DNA of 5,353 nucleotides from Candidatus Zhuqueibacterota bacterium (GTDB lineage: Bacteria > SM23-31 > B21-G16), in NCBI GenBank assembly GCA_003644825.1, contig QNDJ01000148.1, forward strand, positions 1-5,353, read 5' to 3'. Both the position numbers and the translations under genes were made by a program. Below are positions 1-5,342 of the stretch, one piece after another (positions within the stretch are counted from its first letter, which is position 1; each line of letters starts with the position of its first letter). The notes beneath the pieces are model-generated. The model was not told the origin of the DNA. It saw only the letters and a program-made list of their open reading frames with translations, and searched no databases.

Positions 1-768
1 GATGTAAATGTTATTTACAAAAAGGTTACAGAAAAGGTTTATAAAACAGAAGTGGAAAAAGCTATTAAAAATGGAAGATTGGAGCAGGACGAAAAAGAAT
101 TTTTGGAAAAACTTAAAAGTAACTTAAAACTTTCAGATAATGTAGCTTCTAAAATATATAAAGAAGGTGCTGAAAAATTGATACGAAAGTTTATTAACAA
201 TGCTATATCTGATGAAAGGCTTTCCCCGGACGAAGAAAAAGAGTTAAATGCTATTGCTGAAAGCCTTAATATAGATTTAAAACTTGATTATCCAACCAGA
301 GCAGTTCTGGATAAATATAAACTGTTGTGGAAAATAGAAAATGAAGAAATACCAGCAATTGATGTAGATATAAAACTTCAGAAAAAGGAAAAATGTTATT
401 TTTATACCAGAGTTAACTGGTATGAACAAAGAAAAATTACTAAAAGAATAAAATATAGTGGACCAACATTAAGGATAAAAATAGCAAAAGGTTTATACTG
501 GAGAACTGGTAATCTTGGTTTTCAAACGATTTCTGAAAATCAATGGAGAAAGTTAGACAGTGGAGATTTATTCTTAACAAATAAACGATTGATATTCTTG
601 GGGAACAATGGTAATAAAACAATCAAGCTTAATAAGATAATTGATTTTGAATCATTTTCAAATGGTGTTGAGATTAAGAAGGAAACTGGCCGAAATCCTT
701 TTCTGGAATTTGACAAAAATATTGATATATTTTCAATTATATTAGGAAGAGCAATTTCTGATATTTGA
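1..768 (+). CDS. Tandem helical-repeat protein with C-terminal PH/GRAM-like domain (5'-partial)
   Basis: The frame is open from the first base of the window, so the gene starts upstream; the GTG at 52 is internal to the repeat region and unlikely to be the true start. Counting the first in-window codon as residue 1, residues 5-98 form two 47-residue helical repeats with the shared pattern A-I-x3-R-L-x2-D-E-x3-L, resembling the acidic 'dG.ls..E' turns of TerB-like and Tic110-like repeats. Residues about 130-250 look like a bacterial PH/GRAM-like beta domain: 'DSGDLFLTNKRLIFLG' (186-201) is the typical strand-turn signature, followed by 'IKLNKIIDFE' and 'NGVEIKKETGR'. No signal peptide or membrane segment is visible in this part, so it is probably cytosolic, perhaps binding membrane or protein partners. 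The function is not known to me. A zinc-ribbon gene follows 26 nt downstream and is probably cotranscribed. The fold calls rest on motif resemblance only. Confidence 0.8.
   Translation, partial: DVNVIYKKVTEKVYKTEVEKAIKNGRLEQDEKEFLEKLKSNLKLSDNVASKIYKEGAEKLIRKFINNAISDERLSPDEEKELNAIAESLNIDLKLDYPTRAVLDKYKLLWKIENEEIPAIDVDIKLQKKEKCYFYTRVNWYEQRKITKRIKYSGPTLRIKIAKGLYWRTGNLGFQTISENQWRKLDSGDLFLTNKRLIFLGNNGNKTIKLNKIIDFESFSNGVEIKKETGRNPFLEFDKNIDIFSIILGRAISDI
13..294 (+). repeat. Two tandem 47-residue protein repeats
   Basis: Residues 5-51 (13-153) and 52-98 (154-294) of the partial protein align without gaps: both start with I-Y-K, and E-K, A-I, R-L, D-E and two Leu recur at an exact offset of 47. By hand I count 13 identities in 47. 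The four residues before the first unit lie where the end of a previous unit would fall, so more copies probably lie upstream of the window. The repeat is at protein level; the DNA has diverged. Confidence 0.6.
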
Positions 769-794
769 AAAGATTAAATATAAGGTGAATTTTT

Positions 795-992
795 ATGAAG
801 GGAATTTGTGATAATTGTGGAGCTGAAAGAAAGCTATACTGGGATAAAGATGAAGAAGAGTGGATATGTGGAGAATGCTGGAATGAAAGGAAGAAAGGTT
901 CGTCAGGTTTAAAATTTCCAGGCTGGAATGATGATTATTCTTCATATAATCCTGGTTTTCCGGGAACACCACCAGGCGGAAAGGGCTGGTAA
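795..992 (+). CDS. Small zinc-ribbon protein with Gly/Pro/aromatic tail
   Basis: This 65-residue protein has two CxxC knuckles, C5-x2-C8 and C25-x2-C28, separated by 16 residues with an acidic turn (D17-E22). That is the layout of a four-cysteine zinc ribbon. The C-terminal half (residues 35-65) is low complexity, rich in Gly, Pro, Tyr and Trp, with FPG at 41-43 and 55-57, and is probably disordered. An AAGGTG-type Shine-Dalgarno at 782-786 supports the ATG at 795. The gene lies 26 nt after the repeat/PH-like gene on the same strand, suggesting one transcript; many proteins of the upstream gene's type carry their own zinc ribbon, so a partnership is plausible but is inference. No specific family is recognised. 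DNA, RNA or protein binding are all possible. Confidence 0.7.
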   Translation: MKGICDNCGAERKLYWDKDEEEWICGECWNERKKGSSGLKFPGWNDDYSSYNPGFPGTPPGGKGW

Positions 993-1009
993 ATCTATAA
1001 TAAAGATTT
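991..1009. terminator. Weak AT-rich hairpin at convergent gene ends
   Basis: AAATCT (991-996) and AGATTT (1004-1009) can form a 6-bp stem around a 7-nt loop exactly where the two convergent genes end (stops at 990-992 and 995-997). The stem has a single G-C pair and only a very short T run follows, so it is a poor intrinsic terminator. It is listed because no better terminator is visible at this junction. Confidence 0.2.
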
Positions 1010-2122
1010 TAGTGCTTTCATAAAAGCTCTGTTTTCTTCCATAGTTCCGATGGATATTCTCATACAGGTTGGTTTATTCCAGTCGCTTCCGTTTCTAACA
1101 AAAATTTTCTTTTTTTTGAGCTCATCAATTAATGGGTCGGTTTTTCTTTTCAGGTCTACAAATATATGATTTGTTTCACTTTTTGGCACATTATAGCCCA
1201 TAGCAGAAAATTCCTTATAAAAGTAATTTTTACCAATTTTCGTAATTTTCTTTGTTCTTTCAATATGTTCATAGTCTTTTAATGCGGCAGGAACAGCATA
1301 ATGAGCAACAAGATTGGTAAGGCCTCTTAAATTCACTTCTCTTATTTTTTTAGTTATTTTTTCATTGGCAATAGCATATCCAATTCTTAACCCTGCCAGT
1401 CCATATACTTTGGAAAAAGTTCTTACAACAATGACATTTCTTCCCTCAACAGGGTATTTATAAAATGATTCATATTCTGGATTCTCAGCGAAATGGAAAT
1501 ATGCTTCGTCAATCATCACAAGGATGTTTTCTGGCACTTTATCAAGGAATTTTTTAATTTTTTTTGCTGGAGTAATAGTACCGGTGGGGTTATTTGGATT
1601 GCATATCATAATGAATTTTGTTTTTCTGTCTATAGCGGATAGAAAGGCATCCAGATCGTGTTCAAGATTTTTTGTTAGAGGAATACGCCTGACTTCTGCA
1701 CCTAAGAGGCTGGCAATCCTGCCTGTGGTATTGTATGAAGGGTCTGCCATTATCATATTATCTTTCTCTGACAAAAAGGAAATAGGTACGTTGTACAATA
1801 TTTCTGTTGCACCAACACCTTTTGTGATGAATTTTGGTTCTATATTATGATGTTTTGCAATGGTTCTTTCAATTTGTTGTGGTCTGTGGTATCTGTTGCT
1901 TGCTGATAACCCTTTTATTACTTCTTCAATTGCCATTGGAGAGGGGCCAAGAGGATTTTCATTCCATTTAAGCATAACAATACCCTCTTTAACGCCTGCT
2001 CCTTTTATTTTTTTCTGCTTTTCCTGTCCGAGAATTTCATCTAAGAATTGTGTTCTACTTATTGTGAGAAAAGCAGCACTGCCAAAAACACTTTTTAAAA
2101 ATAGTCTTCTTGAATTTTTCAT
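995..2122 (-). CDS. Tat-signal HisC-like PLP aminotransferase
   Basis: This is a 375-residue fold-type I PLP aminotransferase of the histidinol-phosphate/aromatic aminotransferase group, moving an amino group between an amino acid and a 2-oxo acid. Visible family motifs are NENPLGPSP (54-62), GVGATEIL (102-109), NPNNPTG (175-181), D205-E-A-Y208 contacting PLP, the Schiff-base lysine K238 in TFSK, R246 in GLAGLRIGYA, and R355, the expected substrate-carboxylate arginine. Unlike ordinary HisC (about 350-360 residues, cytoplasmic), it begins with a near-consensus twin-arginine motif, SRRLFLK (4-10), and a short hydrophobic stretch (about 11-21). This predicts folded export by Tat after PLP loading; no clear AxA cleavage site is seen. 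The start is supported by GAGGAA (2130-2135, minus strand) 7 nt before the ATG. No his genes are nearby. It is divergent from a Tat-signal ThDP enzyme 154 nt away, suggesting a shared pathway rather than histidine synthesis. Substrate unknown. Confidence 0.9.
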   Translation of the reverse strand: MKNSRRLFLKSVFGSAAFLTISRTQFLDEILGQEKQKKIKGAGVKEGIVMLKWNENPLGPSPMAIEEVIKGLSASNRYHRPQQIERTIAKHHNIEPKFITKGVGATEILYNVPISFLSEKDNMIMADPSYNTTGRIASLLGAEVRRIPLTKNLEHDLDAFLSAIDRKTKFIMICNPNNPTGTITPAKKIKKFLDKVPENILVMIDEAYFHFAENPEYESFYKYPVEGRNVIVVRTFSKVYGLAGLRIGYAIANEKITKKIREVNLRGLTNLVAHYAVPAALKDYEHIERTKKITKIGKNYFYKEFSAMGYNVPKSETNHIFVDLKRKTDPLIDELKKKKIFVRNGSDWNKPTCMRISIGTMEENRAFMKALKSLL

Positions 2123-2134
2123 TTATAAGTTCCT

Positions 2135-2165
2135 CATATTAAATAATTTTTTTTAATTTAATATG
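2135..2165. repeat. Perfect 10-bp inverted repeat, candidate operator or 5'-UTR hairpin
   Basis: CATATTAAAT (2135-2144) and ATTTAATATG (2156-2165) are exact reverse complements around an 11-nt spacer containing eight consecutive T. The left arm touches the Shine-Dalgarno of the aminotransferase gene (2130-2135, minus strand). The repeat could be an operator for a dimeric regulator of the divergent pair, or an RNA stem in the aminotransferase leader affecting ribosome access. Each arm has only one G-C pair, so the RNA stem would be weak. Confidence 0.5.
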
Positions 2166-2263
2166 ATGTATGTTATTTTTCAAGAATTATTCTGATTTTA
2201 TTATTAGAAATTAAAGTTTAAAATTAGTATTTTTATTTTGTATATTAATCTGGATAATTTTTT

Positions 2264-2270
2264 AAGGGAG
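2264..2270 (+). promoter_or_regulatory. Ribosome binding site that fixes the ThDP gene start
   Basis: AAGGGAG lies 6 nt before the ATG at 2277. An in-frame TTG at 2238 would give a longer protein but has no Shine-Dalgarno and would place this site inside the coding region. Starting at 2277 also puts the twin-arginine motif at residues 14-18, a normal place for a Tat signal. Confidence 0.8.
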
Positions 2271-2276
2271 ATTATT

Positions 2277-4181
2277 ATGAGGTCTTTAATAATTGATTAT
2301 CTCAACAATTCAGTTTCCAGAAGAGGGTTTATTAGGAGAATGCTTTCTTCCGGTTTTACGATTGCATCTACTATTTCGGTAATGGAATCACTTAAAAACT
2401 TGAAGGAAGAAAGCTATTCTTATGTTGATCAATATAGGACTGTTACTGGAACAGGTGGTGACCTTCTTGTTCAACAGATTAAAGAAGCAGGAGTGAAATA
2501 CATTTTCACAAATACAGGTTCTTATGAAGTTGGATTTTTTGATTCTCTTGTGAAAGAACCAGACCTTCAACTTATTCTGGGTCTTTATGAAGGTATTGTT
2601 ATTTCAATGGCAGATGGATACCACAAAATAACAAAAGAACCAGCTTTTGTGAATGTTCATGTTATAGCAGGGACAGCTCAGATGGCAGGCCAGTTATATA
2701 ATGCTCATAAAGACAATTCGTCCATTGTTGTGTCAGCTGGTCTTCTGGATAACGAAGTTTTCAGCGATGATATACCTCTTGCCCCCTCTGCTGGTTTCGA
2801 TCAGAAAGAAATAAATAGTCAGTTCACAAAAATTTCCTGGGAAGTAAGAAATCCGAAAAGTATACCAGTAATAACGAGAAGAGCCTTTAAAGTAGCGATG
2901 GTTCAGCCTGGTGGTCCTGTTTATATTGCTTATACTGATTATGCTATGGAAGCAAAGAATGTTAGCGGTAAAATTGTTTCCAGAAGGAATTTCATTATTC
3001 CAGCTAGGATAAAAGGTGACCCTGAACTAATAACAAAAATGGCAGAAATGTTAATTGAATCGAGTAATCCTGTTGTTATTTTTGGAGATGAAGTATGGAA
3101 ATCTGGTGCACAAAAACAGGCAGTTGAATTTGCAGAGTTGTTAGCGATACCTGTTGCATCATCGAGGGAAGCATTTTGTAACTTTCCTGTCAGTCATCCT
3201 CTTTATATTGGTGGTTATTCTCCGGGAATGAAAATACTCGGGAGAAATATTGACCTTGTTATTGTATTCGGAGCAAAAGATTTTGGAAGAGGTAGAATTT
3301 CCTCAATTACATTTAACCAGAAGGTGATTAAATGTGGAATTAATACTTTAAATATTGGCAGGAATTACCCCTTTGATTTAGCGATTGTTGGCAATGTTAA
3401 AGAAATATTAGTTGACCTTATTGATTGTATTAAGAGTTTGATAACTAAAAATAGATTAAAATCTTTAAGAAATTCCAGAATTTCAGATATTAGTATATAT
3501 ACGGAAAAATTACGTTCAAACTATCTGCGGAGAGCTAAACATAATTTTAATAAGCCGTACATTCATCCTGACCGTCTGGGTTATGAAATGAGTAGATTAC
3601 TGGAAAAGGATGCAGTTATTGTTAGTGAGAATTTTGGTGGCAGTTATGGTTTTTTTAATTTTGGTTTAGGTAATGACAACACTTTCTGGATGTTTAATAC
3701 TGGTTTTTCTCTTGGTTGGGGTGTAGGAGCTTCAATAGGTGCTAAACTTGGTAAACCGGATAGACAGGTTGTCTTAAGTATTGGTGATGGTTCAGTGATG
3801 TATAGTTCATCTGGTTTCTGGACACAGGCTCGGTATGGGGTTCCAGTTCTTAATATTGTATGGAATAATCGAAATTATCAAACAGTGCGAAGGAGTTTTC
3901 ATAGATATGGAGGTGAAATGGCAGAGACAAATCATTATGCTGGAGTTTATCTTGGAGACCCTGATATAGATTTTGTTAAGCTTGCTGAAAGTCAGGGTGT
4001 TGAAGCAGAAAAGGTCAAATCTCCTGATGAGATTGAGCCTGCATTGAAGAGAGGTATTCAAAAAACAAAAGATGGAAAGCCTTACCTGATTGATGTTCTG
4101 GTGGAAAGAACAGGAGCAGGAGCAGAATCAAACTGGTATCAGAAATTTAATCTTGCAGAAAAAAGACTAAGGAAGGTATAA
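2277..4181 (+). CDS. Tat-signal ThDP-dependent enzyme, benzoylformate decarboxylase-like
   Basis: The protein has 634 residues from the ATG at 2277. After a twin-arginine signal (SRRGFIR, 14-20, then a modest hydrophobic stretch to about 35), it has the three-domain layout of the acetolactate synthase/pyruvate decarboxylase/benzoylformate decarboxylase (BFD) family. The PYR domain (about 58-225) carries the ThDP-activating glutamate E105 in GLYEG; a central domain spans about 245-385; the PP domain (about 425-610) carries the metal/diphosphate motif GDGS (503-506) through N530-N531. Compared from memory with Pseudomonas putida BFD, S82 matches Ser26, E105 matches Glu47 and H128 matches His70, but the region of the second catalytic His281 (about 331-340) has no histidine. 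Decarboxylation of a 2-oxo acid is the likely reaction; carboligation is possible. It has about 100 residues more than BFD, largely the signal region, a longer linker near 385-420 and the C-terminal tail. No clear signal-peptidase site is seen, so it may stay anchored. It is divergent from a Tat-signal aminotransferase. Confidence 0.88.
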   Translation: MRSLIIDYLNNSVSRRGFIRRMLSSGFTIASTISVMESLKNLKEESYSYVDQYRTVTGTGGDLLVQQIKEAGVKYIFTNTGSYEVGFFDSLVKEPDLQLILGLYEGIVISMADGYHKITKEPAFVNVHVIAGTAQMAGQLYNAHKDNSSIVVSAGLLDNEVFSDDIPLAPSAGFDQKEINSQFTKISWEVRNPKSIPVITRRAFKVAMVQPGGPVYIAYTDYAMEAKNVSGKIVSRRNFIIPARIKGDPELITKMAEMLIESSNPVVIFGDEVWKSGAQKQAVEFAELLAIPVASSREAFCNFPVSHPLYIGGYSPGMKILGRNIDLVIVFGAKDFGRGRISSITFNQKVIKCGINTLNIGRNYPFDLAIVGNVKEILVDLIDCIKSLITKNRLKSLRNSRISDISIYTEKLRSNYLRRAKHNFNKPYIHPDRLGYEMSRLLEKDAVIVSENFGGSYGFFNFGLGNDNTFWMFNTGFSLGWGVGASIGAKLGKPDRQVVLSIGDGSVMYSSSGFWTQARYGVPVLNIVWNNRNYQTVRRSFHRYGGEMAETNHYAGVYLGDPDIDFVKLAESQGVEAEKVKSPDEIEPALKRGIQKTKDGKPYLIDVLVERTGAGAESNWYQKFNLAEKRLRKV

Positions 4182-4185
4182 TTAT

Positions 4186-4204
4186 ATGTATCAAAATGAT
4201 ACAT
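4186..4204. promoter_or_regulatory. Perfect 19-bp palindrome, candidate activator (enhancer) site
   Basis: ATGTATCAAAATGATACAT has 7-bp exact inverted arms around a 5-nt spacer, with a TGT-N11-ACA core. It lies 5 nt after the ThDP gene stop and is centred about 150 bp upstream of the sigma-54 -24 element, within the usual distance for an enhancer-binding activator site. It is followed by a run of nine A, not T, on the plus strand, so it does not look like an intrinsic terminator for the ThDP gene. Assignment to a regulator is inference. Confidence 0.45.
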
Positions 4205-4341
4205 TAAAAAAAAATCGGACATTTATTACACATTATTAATCAATTTGTGTAGATATTATATTGTTTAAATTTACTGTTGATATTTTATAATTAATTGTTT
4301 ATATTATGATTACAGGATTTCAATTCAGGTCTCCTATAAGA

Positions 4342-4357
4342 TGGCATATTATTTGCA
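4342..4357 (+). promoter_or_regulatory. Sigma-54 (-24/-12) promoter of the pilin operon
   Basis: TGGCATATTATTTGCA matches the sigma-54 (RpoN) consensus: invariant GG (4343-4344) and GC (4355-4356) with exactly 10 nt between them, in the wider TGGCA-N6-TTGCA context. Transcription should start near 4368, giving a leader of about 42 nt to the pilin ATG at 4410. Sigma-54 control of the major pilin, through the PilS/PilR pair, is well known in Pseudomonas and other type IV pilus systems, which fits the downstream genes. Confidence 0.82.
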
Positions 4358-4394
4358 ATAAAAACAAATTGAAAGCAGAAATACAAATAAAATT

Positions 4395-4400
4395 AGGAGG
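4395..4400 (+). promoter_or_regulatory. Consensus ribosome binding site of the first pilin
   Basis: A full AGGAGG lies 9 nt before the ATG at 4410. It is the strongest Shine-Dalgarno in the window, which fits a highly expressed structural subunit. Confidence 0.75.
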
Positions 4401-4409
4401 TTTAATACA

Positions 4410-4844
4410 ATGAAATATTTAACAAATCAAAAAGGTTTTACTTTAATAGAACTCGTAATGGTTATAGTAATTCTTGGCATATTAGCAGCAGTGGCAGTGC
4501 CGAAATTTCAGGATATTTCAACCAAAGCAAAGGAAGCAGCTACCCTTGGTGTTGTAGGTGGAGTAAGAGCTGGAATATCTACTGTATATTCAAGTAACCT
4601 ATTAAATAATGCAACTCAACCTCAGGGTGGTTATTATCCTGAGAAACTTGATAATGCTTCAAGTTCTTCAAAAGCTTCTCCTATGAATCCATTTTTTGAT
4701 ATTGTACTTGACCAGGGTGGTGTTACCAAAGATTGGTCAAAAGGTTCTCAAACATCATATTACTTTACAGACGCAGTTCCAGCTGATTCGTCTTATCATT
4801 ACAACAACATCAATGGAAGTTTTACGAGAGAGGCAGGAAGATAA
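4410..4844 (+). CDS. MSHA-like type IV pilin, first of tandem pair
   Basis: This 144-residue prepilin has a 9-residue positive leader ending in K-G, cleaved by prepilin peptidase (PilD type) before F10, giving a mature subunit of about 135 residues. The class III signal FTLIELV follows, with glutamate at mature position 5 (E14) and a hydrophobic assembly helix to about residue 32. The helix sequence and the following AATLGVVGGVRAGI resemble MshA-type pilins more than Geobacter e-pilins or GspG. There are no cysteines, so the usual C-terminal disulfide loop is absent. The C-terminal half is rich in Asn, Ser, Gly and Tyr, with conserved blocks ASPMNPFF (89-96), VLDQGG (99-104) and AVPADSSYHY (122-131). 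It sits behind a sigma-54 promoter and 36 nt before a close paralogue. Probably a structural pilus subunit in the cell envelope; a pseudopilin role cannot be excluded. Confidence 0.9.
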   Translation: MKYLTNQKGFTLIELVMVIVILGILAAVAVPKFQDISTKAKEAATLGVVGGVRAGISTVYSSNLLNNATQPQGGYYPEKLDNASSSSKASPMNPFFDIVLDQGGVTKDWSKGSQTSYYFTDAVPADSSYHYNNINGSFTREAGR

Positions 4845-4863
4845 AATAGTAAAAATTTAAATT

Positions 4864-4868
4864 GGAGG
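4864..4868 (+). promoter_or_regulatory. Ribosome binding site of the second pilin
   Basis: GGAGG lies 12 nt before the ATG at 4881, a slightly long spacing compared with 9 nt in the first pilin. No separate promoter is evident in the 36-nt gap, so the second pilin is probably translated from the same message, perhaps less efficiently. Confidence 0.55.
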
Positions 4869-4880
4869 TTCAAAATAGAG

Positions 4881-5318
4881 ATGAAATTATTTAGAAATAA
4901 AAGAGGATTTACTTTAATAGAACTGGTTATGGTGATAGTGATTTTAGGTATATTAGCCTCTGTTGCTGTTCCGAAGTTTCAAAACATTGCAGATAAAGCA
5001 AGAGAAGCAGCTACCCTTGGTGTAGTTGGTGGAGTAAGAGCGGGAATTACTGCTACTTATGCCAGTAATCTTTTGAATAATTATATTGACCCGGTTAGTG
5101 GTACTTATTATCCTGGAACACTTGATAATGCGGCAAGTGGTTCAATGGCTTCACCGATGAATCCATTTTTCATTAATGTGCTCGATCAGGGCGGAATAAC
5201 TAAAGACTGGTTGAAAGGTTCTCAAGCTACTTACTATTACACAAATGCGGTTCCAGCTGATTCATCTTATCACTATCTTAATACAAATGGCAGTTTTGTT
5301 AGAATGGTAGGAAGGTAA
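4881..5318 (+). CDS. MSHA-like type IV pilin, second of tandem pair
   Basis: This 145-residue prepilin is about 74% identical to its upstream neighbour (107 of 144 aligned residues by hand count, one single-residue gap). It has a 9-residue basic leader ending in R-G, cleavage before F10, E14 at mature position 5, and the same hydrophobic helix with a single Ala-to-Ser change at residue 27. Residues 35-67 and the C-terminal blocks ASPMNPFF, VLDQGG, TKDW and AVPADSSYHY are retained. Differences gather in the leader, in a loop at 68-75 where one residue is inserted, and in the SSSSK/ASGSM stretch just after it. Like its neighbour it lacks cysteine. It probably arose by tandem duplication and serves as an alternative or co-assembling subunit of the same filament; which copy is the major subunit cannot be told, though the first has the better ribosome site. 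Confidence 0.9.
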   Translation: MKLFRNKRGFTLIELVMVIVILGILASVAVPKFQNIADKAREAATLGVVGGVRAGITATYASNLLNNYIDPVSGTYYPGTLDNAASGSMASPMNPFFINVLDQGGITKDWLKGSQATYYYTNAVPADSSYHYLNTNGSFVRMVGR

Positions 5319-5336
5319 ATACTAATAGTATAATAA

Positions 5337-5342
5337 AAGGGA
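5337..5342 (+). promoter_or_regulatory. Shine-Dalgarno-like element at the window edge
   Basis: AAGGGA lies 11 nt before the end of the window, 18 nt after the second pilin stop. A start codon just beyond 5353 would have normal spacing, so another gene, perhaps a further pilin or pilus gene, may follow in the same operon. No start codon is visible in the window. Confidence 0.3.

Larger units (their letters stand above)
2123..2276. promoter_or_regulatory. Divergent promoter region between the two Tat-signal enzyme genes
   Basis: The 154 nt between the two start codons must carry promoters for both genes unless one is read from elsewhere. It is extremely AT-rich, so -10-like matches are cheap; the best for the plus-strand gene is TATATT at 2241-2246 with TTAAAA at 2218-2223 (17-bp spacing), a weak prediction. 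The distinctive element is a perfect 10-bp inverted repeat at 2135-2165. No riboswitch-like structure is evident. Confidence 0.45.
4410..5318 (+). repeat. Tandem gene duplication of the pilin
   Basis: The two pilin genes are direct repeats of about 435 bp with a 36-nt spacer. Many third-codon positions differ even within identical protein blocks (for example the codons for AVPADSSYHY), so the duplication is not very recent and protein conservation looks selected. Confidence 0.75.

Noticed and set aside
995-2122. Calling the aminotransferase HisC of histidine biosynthesis
   Set aside because: The catalytic motifs are HisC-like, but the twin-arginine signal, the lack of his neighbours and the pairing with a Tat-signal ThDP enzyme argue for another role.
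1524-2156. Two open frames on the plus strand (1524-1850 and 1860-2156) opposite the aminotransferase gene
   Set aside because: They are antisense shadows of a gene with complete catalytic motifs, and their proteins show no recognisable features.
2163-2195. 10-codon ORF in the divergent intergenic region, a possible leader peptide
   Set aside because: It has no ribosome site, no regulatory codon run and no attenuator-like stem after it.
2238-2276. TTG at 2238 as start of the ThDP gene
   Set aside because: It has no Shine-Dalgarno, and a good one lies before the ATG at 2277, which also gives normal Tat signal geometry.
4186-4215. Intrinsic terminator for the ThDP gene
   Set aside because: The stem has only two G-C pairs and is followed by A residues on the plus strand; the T run would precede the stem on the minus strand, so it fits neither direction.
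4186-4239. 17-codon ORF starting within the palindrome after the ThDP gene, preceded by GGAAGG at 4171-4176
   Set aside because: The purine run is explained by the last codons of the ThDP gene, the peptide is featureless, and the overlapping palindrome is a better explanation. It could only be kept if ribosome profiling or conservation supported it.
4238-4250. IHF site (AATCAA core) between the palindrome and the sigma-54 promoter
   Set aside because: The WATCAA part matches but the TTR part does not, and partial matches are expected by chance in DNA this AT-rich.
5319-5331. ATACTA/TAGTAT dyad after the second pilin as a terminator
   Set aside because: There is only one nucleotide between the arms, so no stable hairpin can form, and no T run follows.
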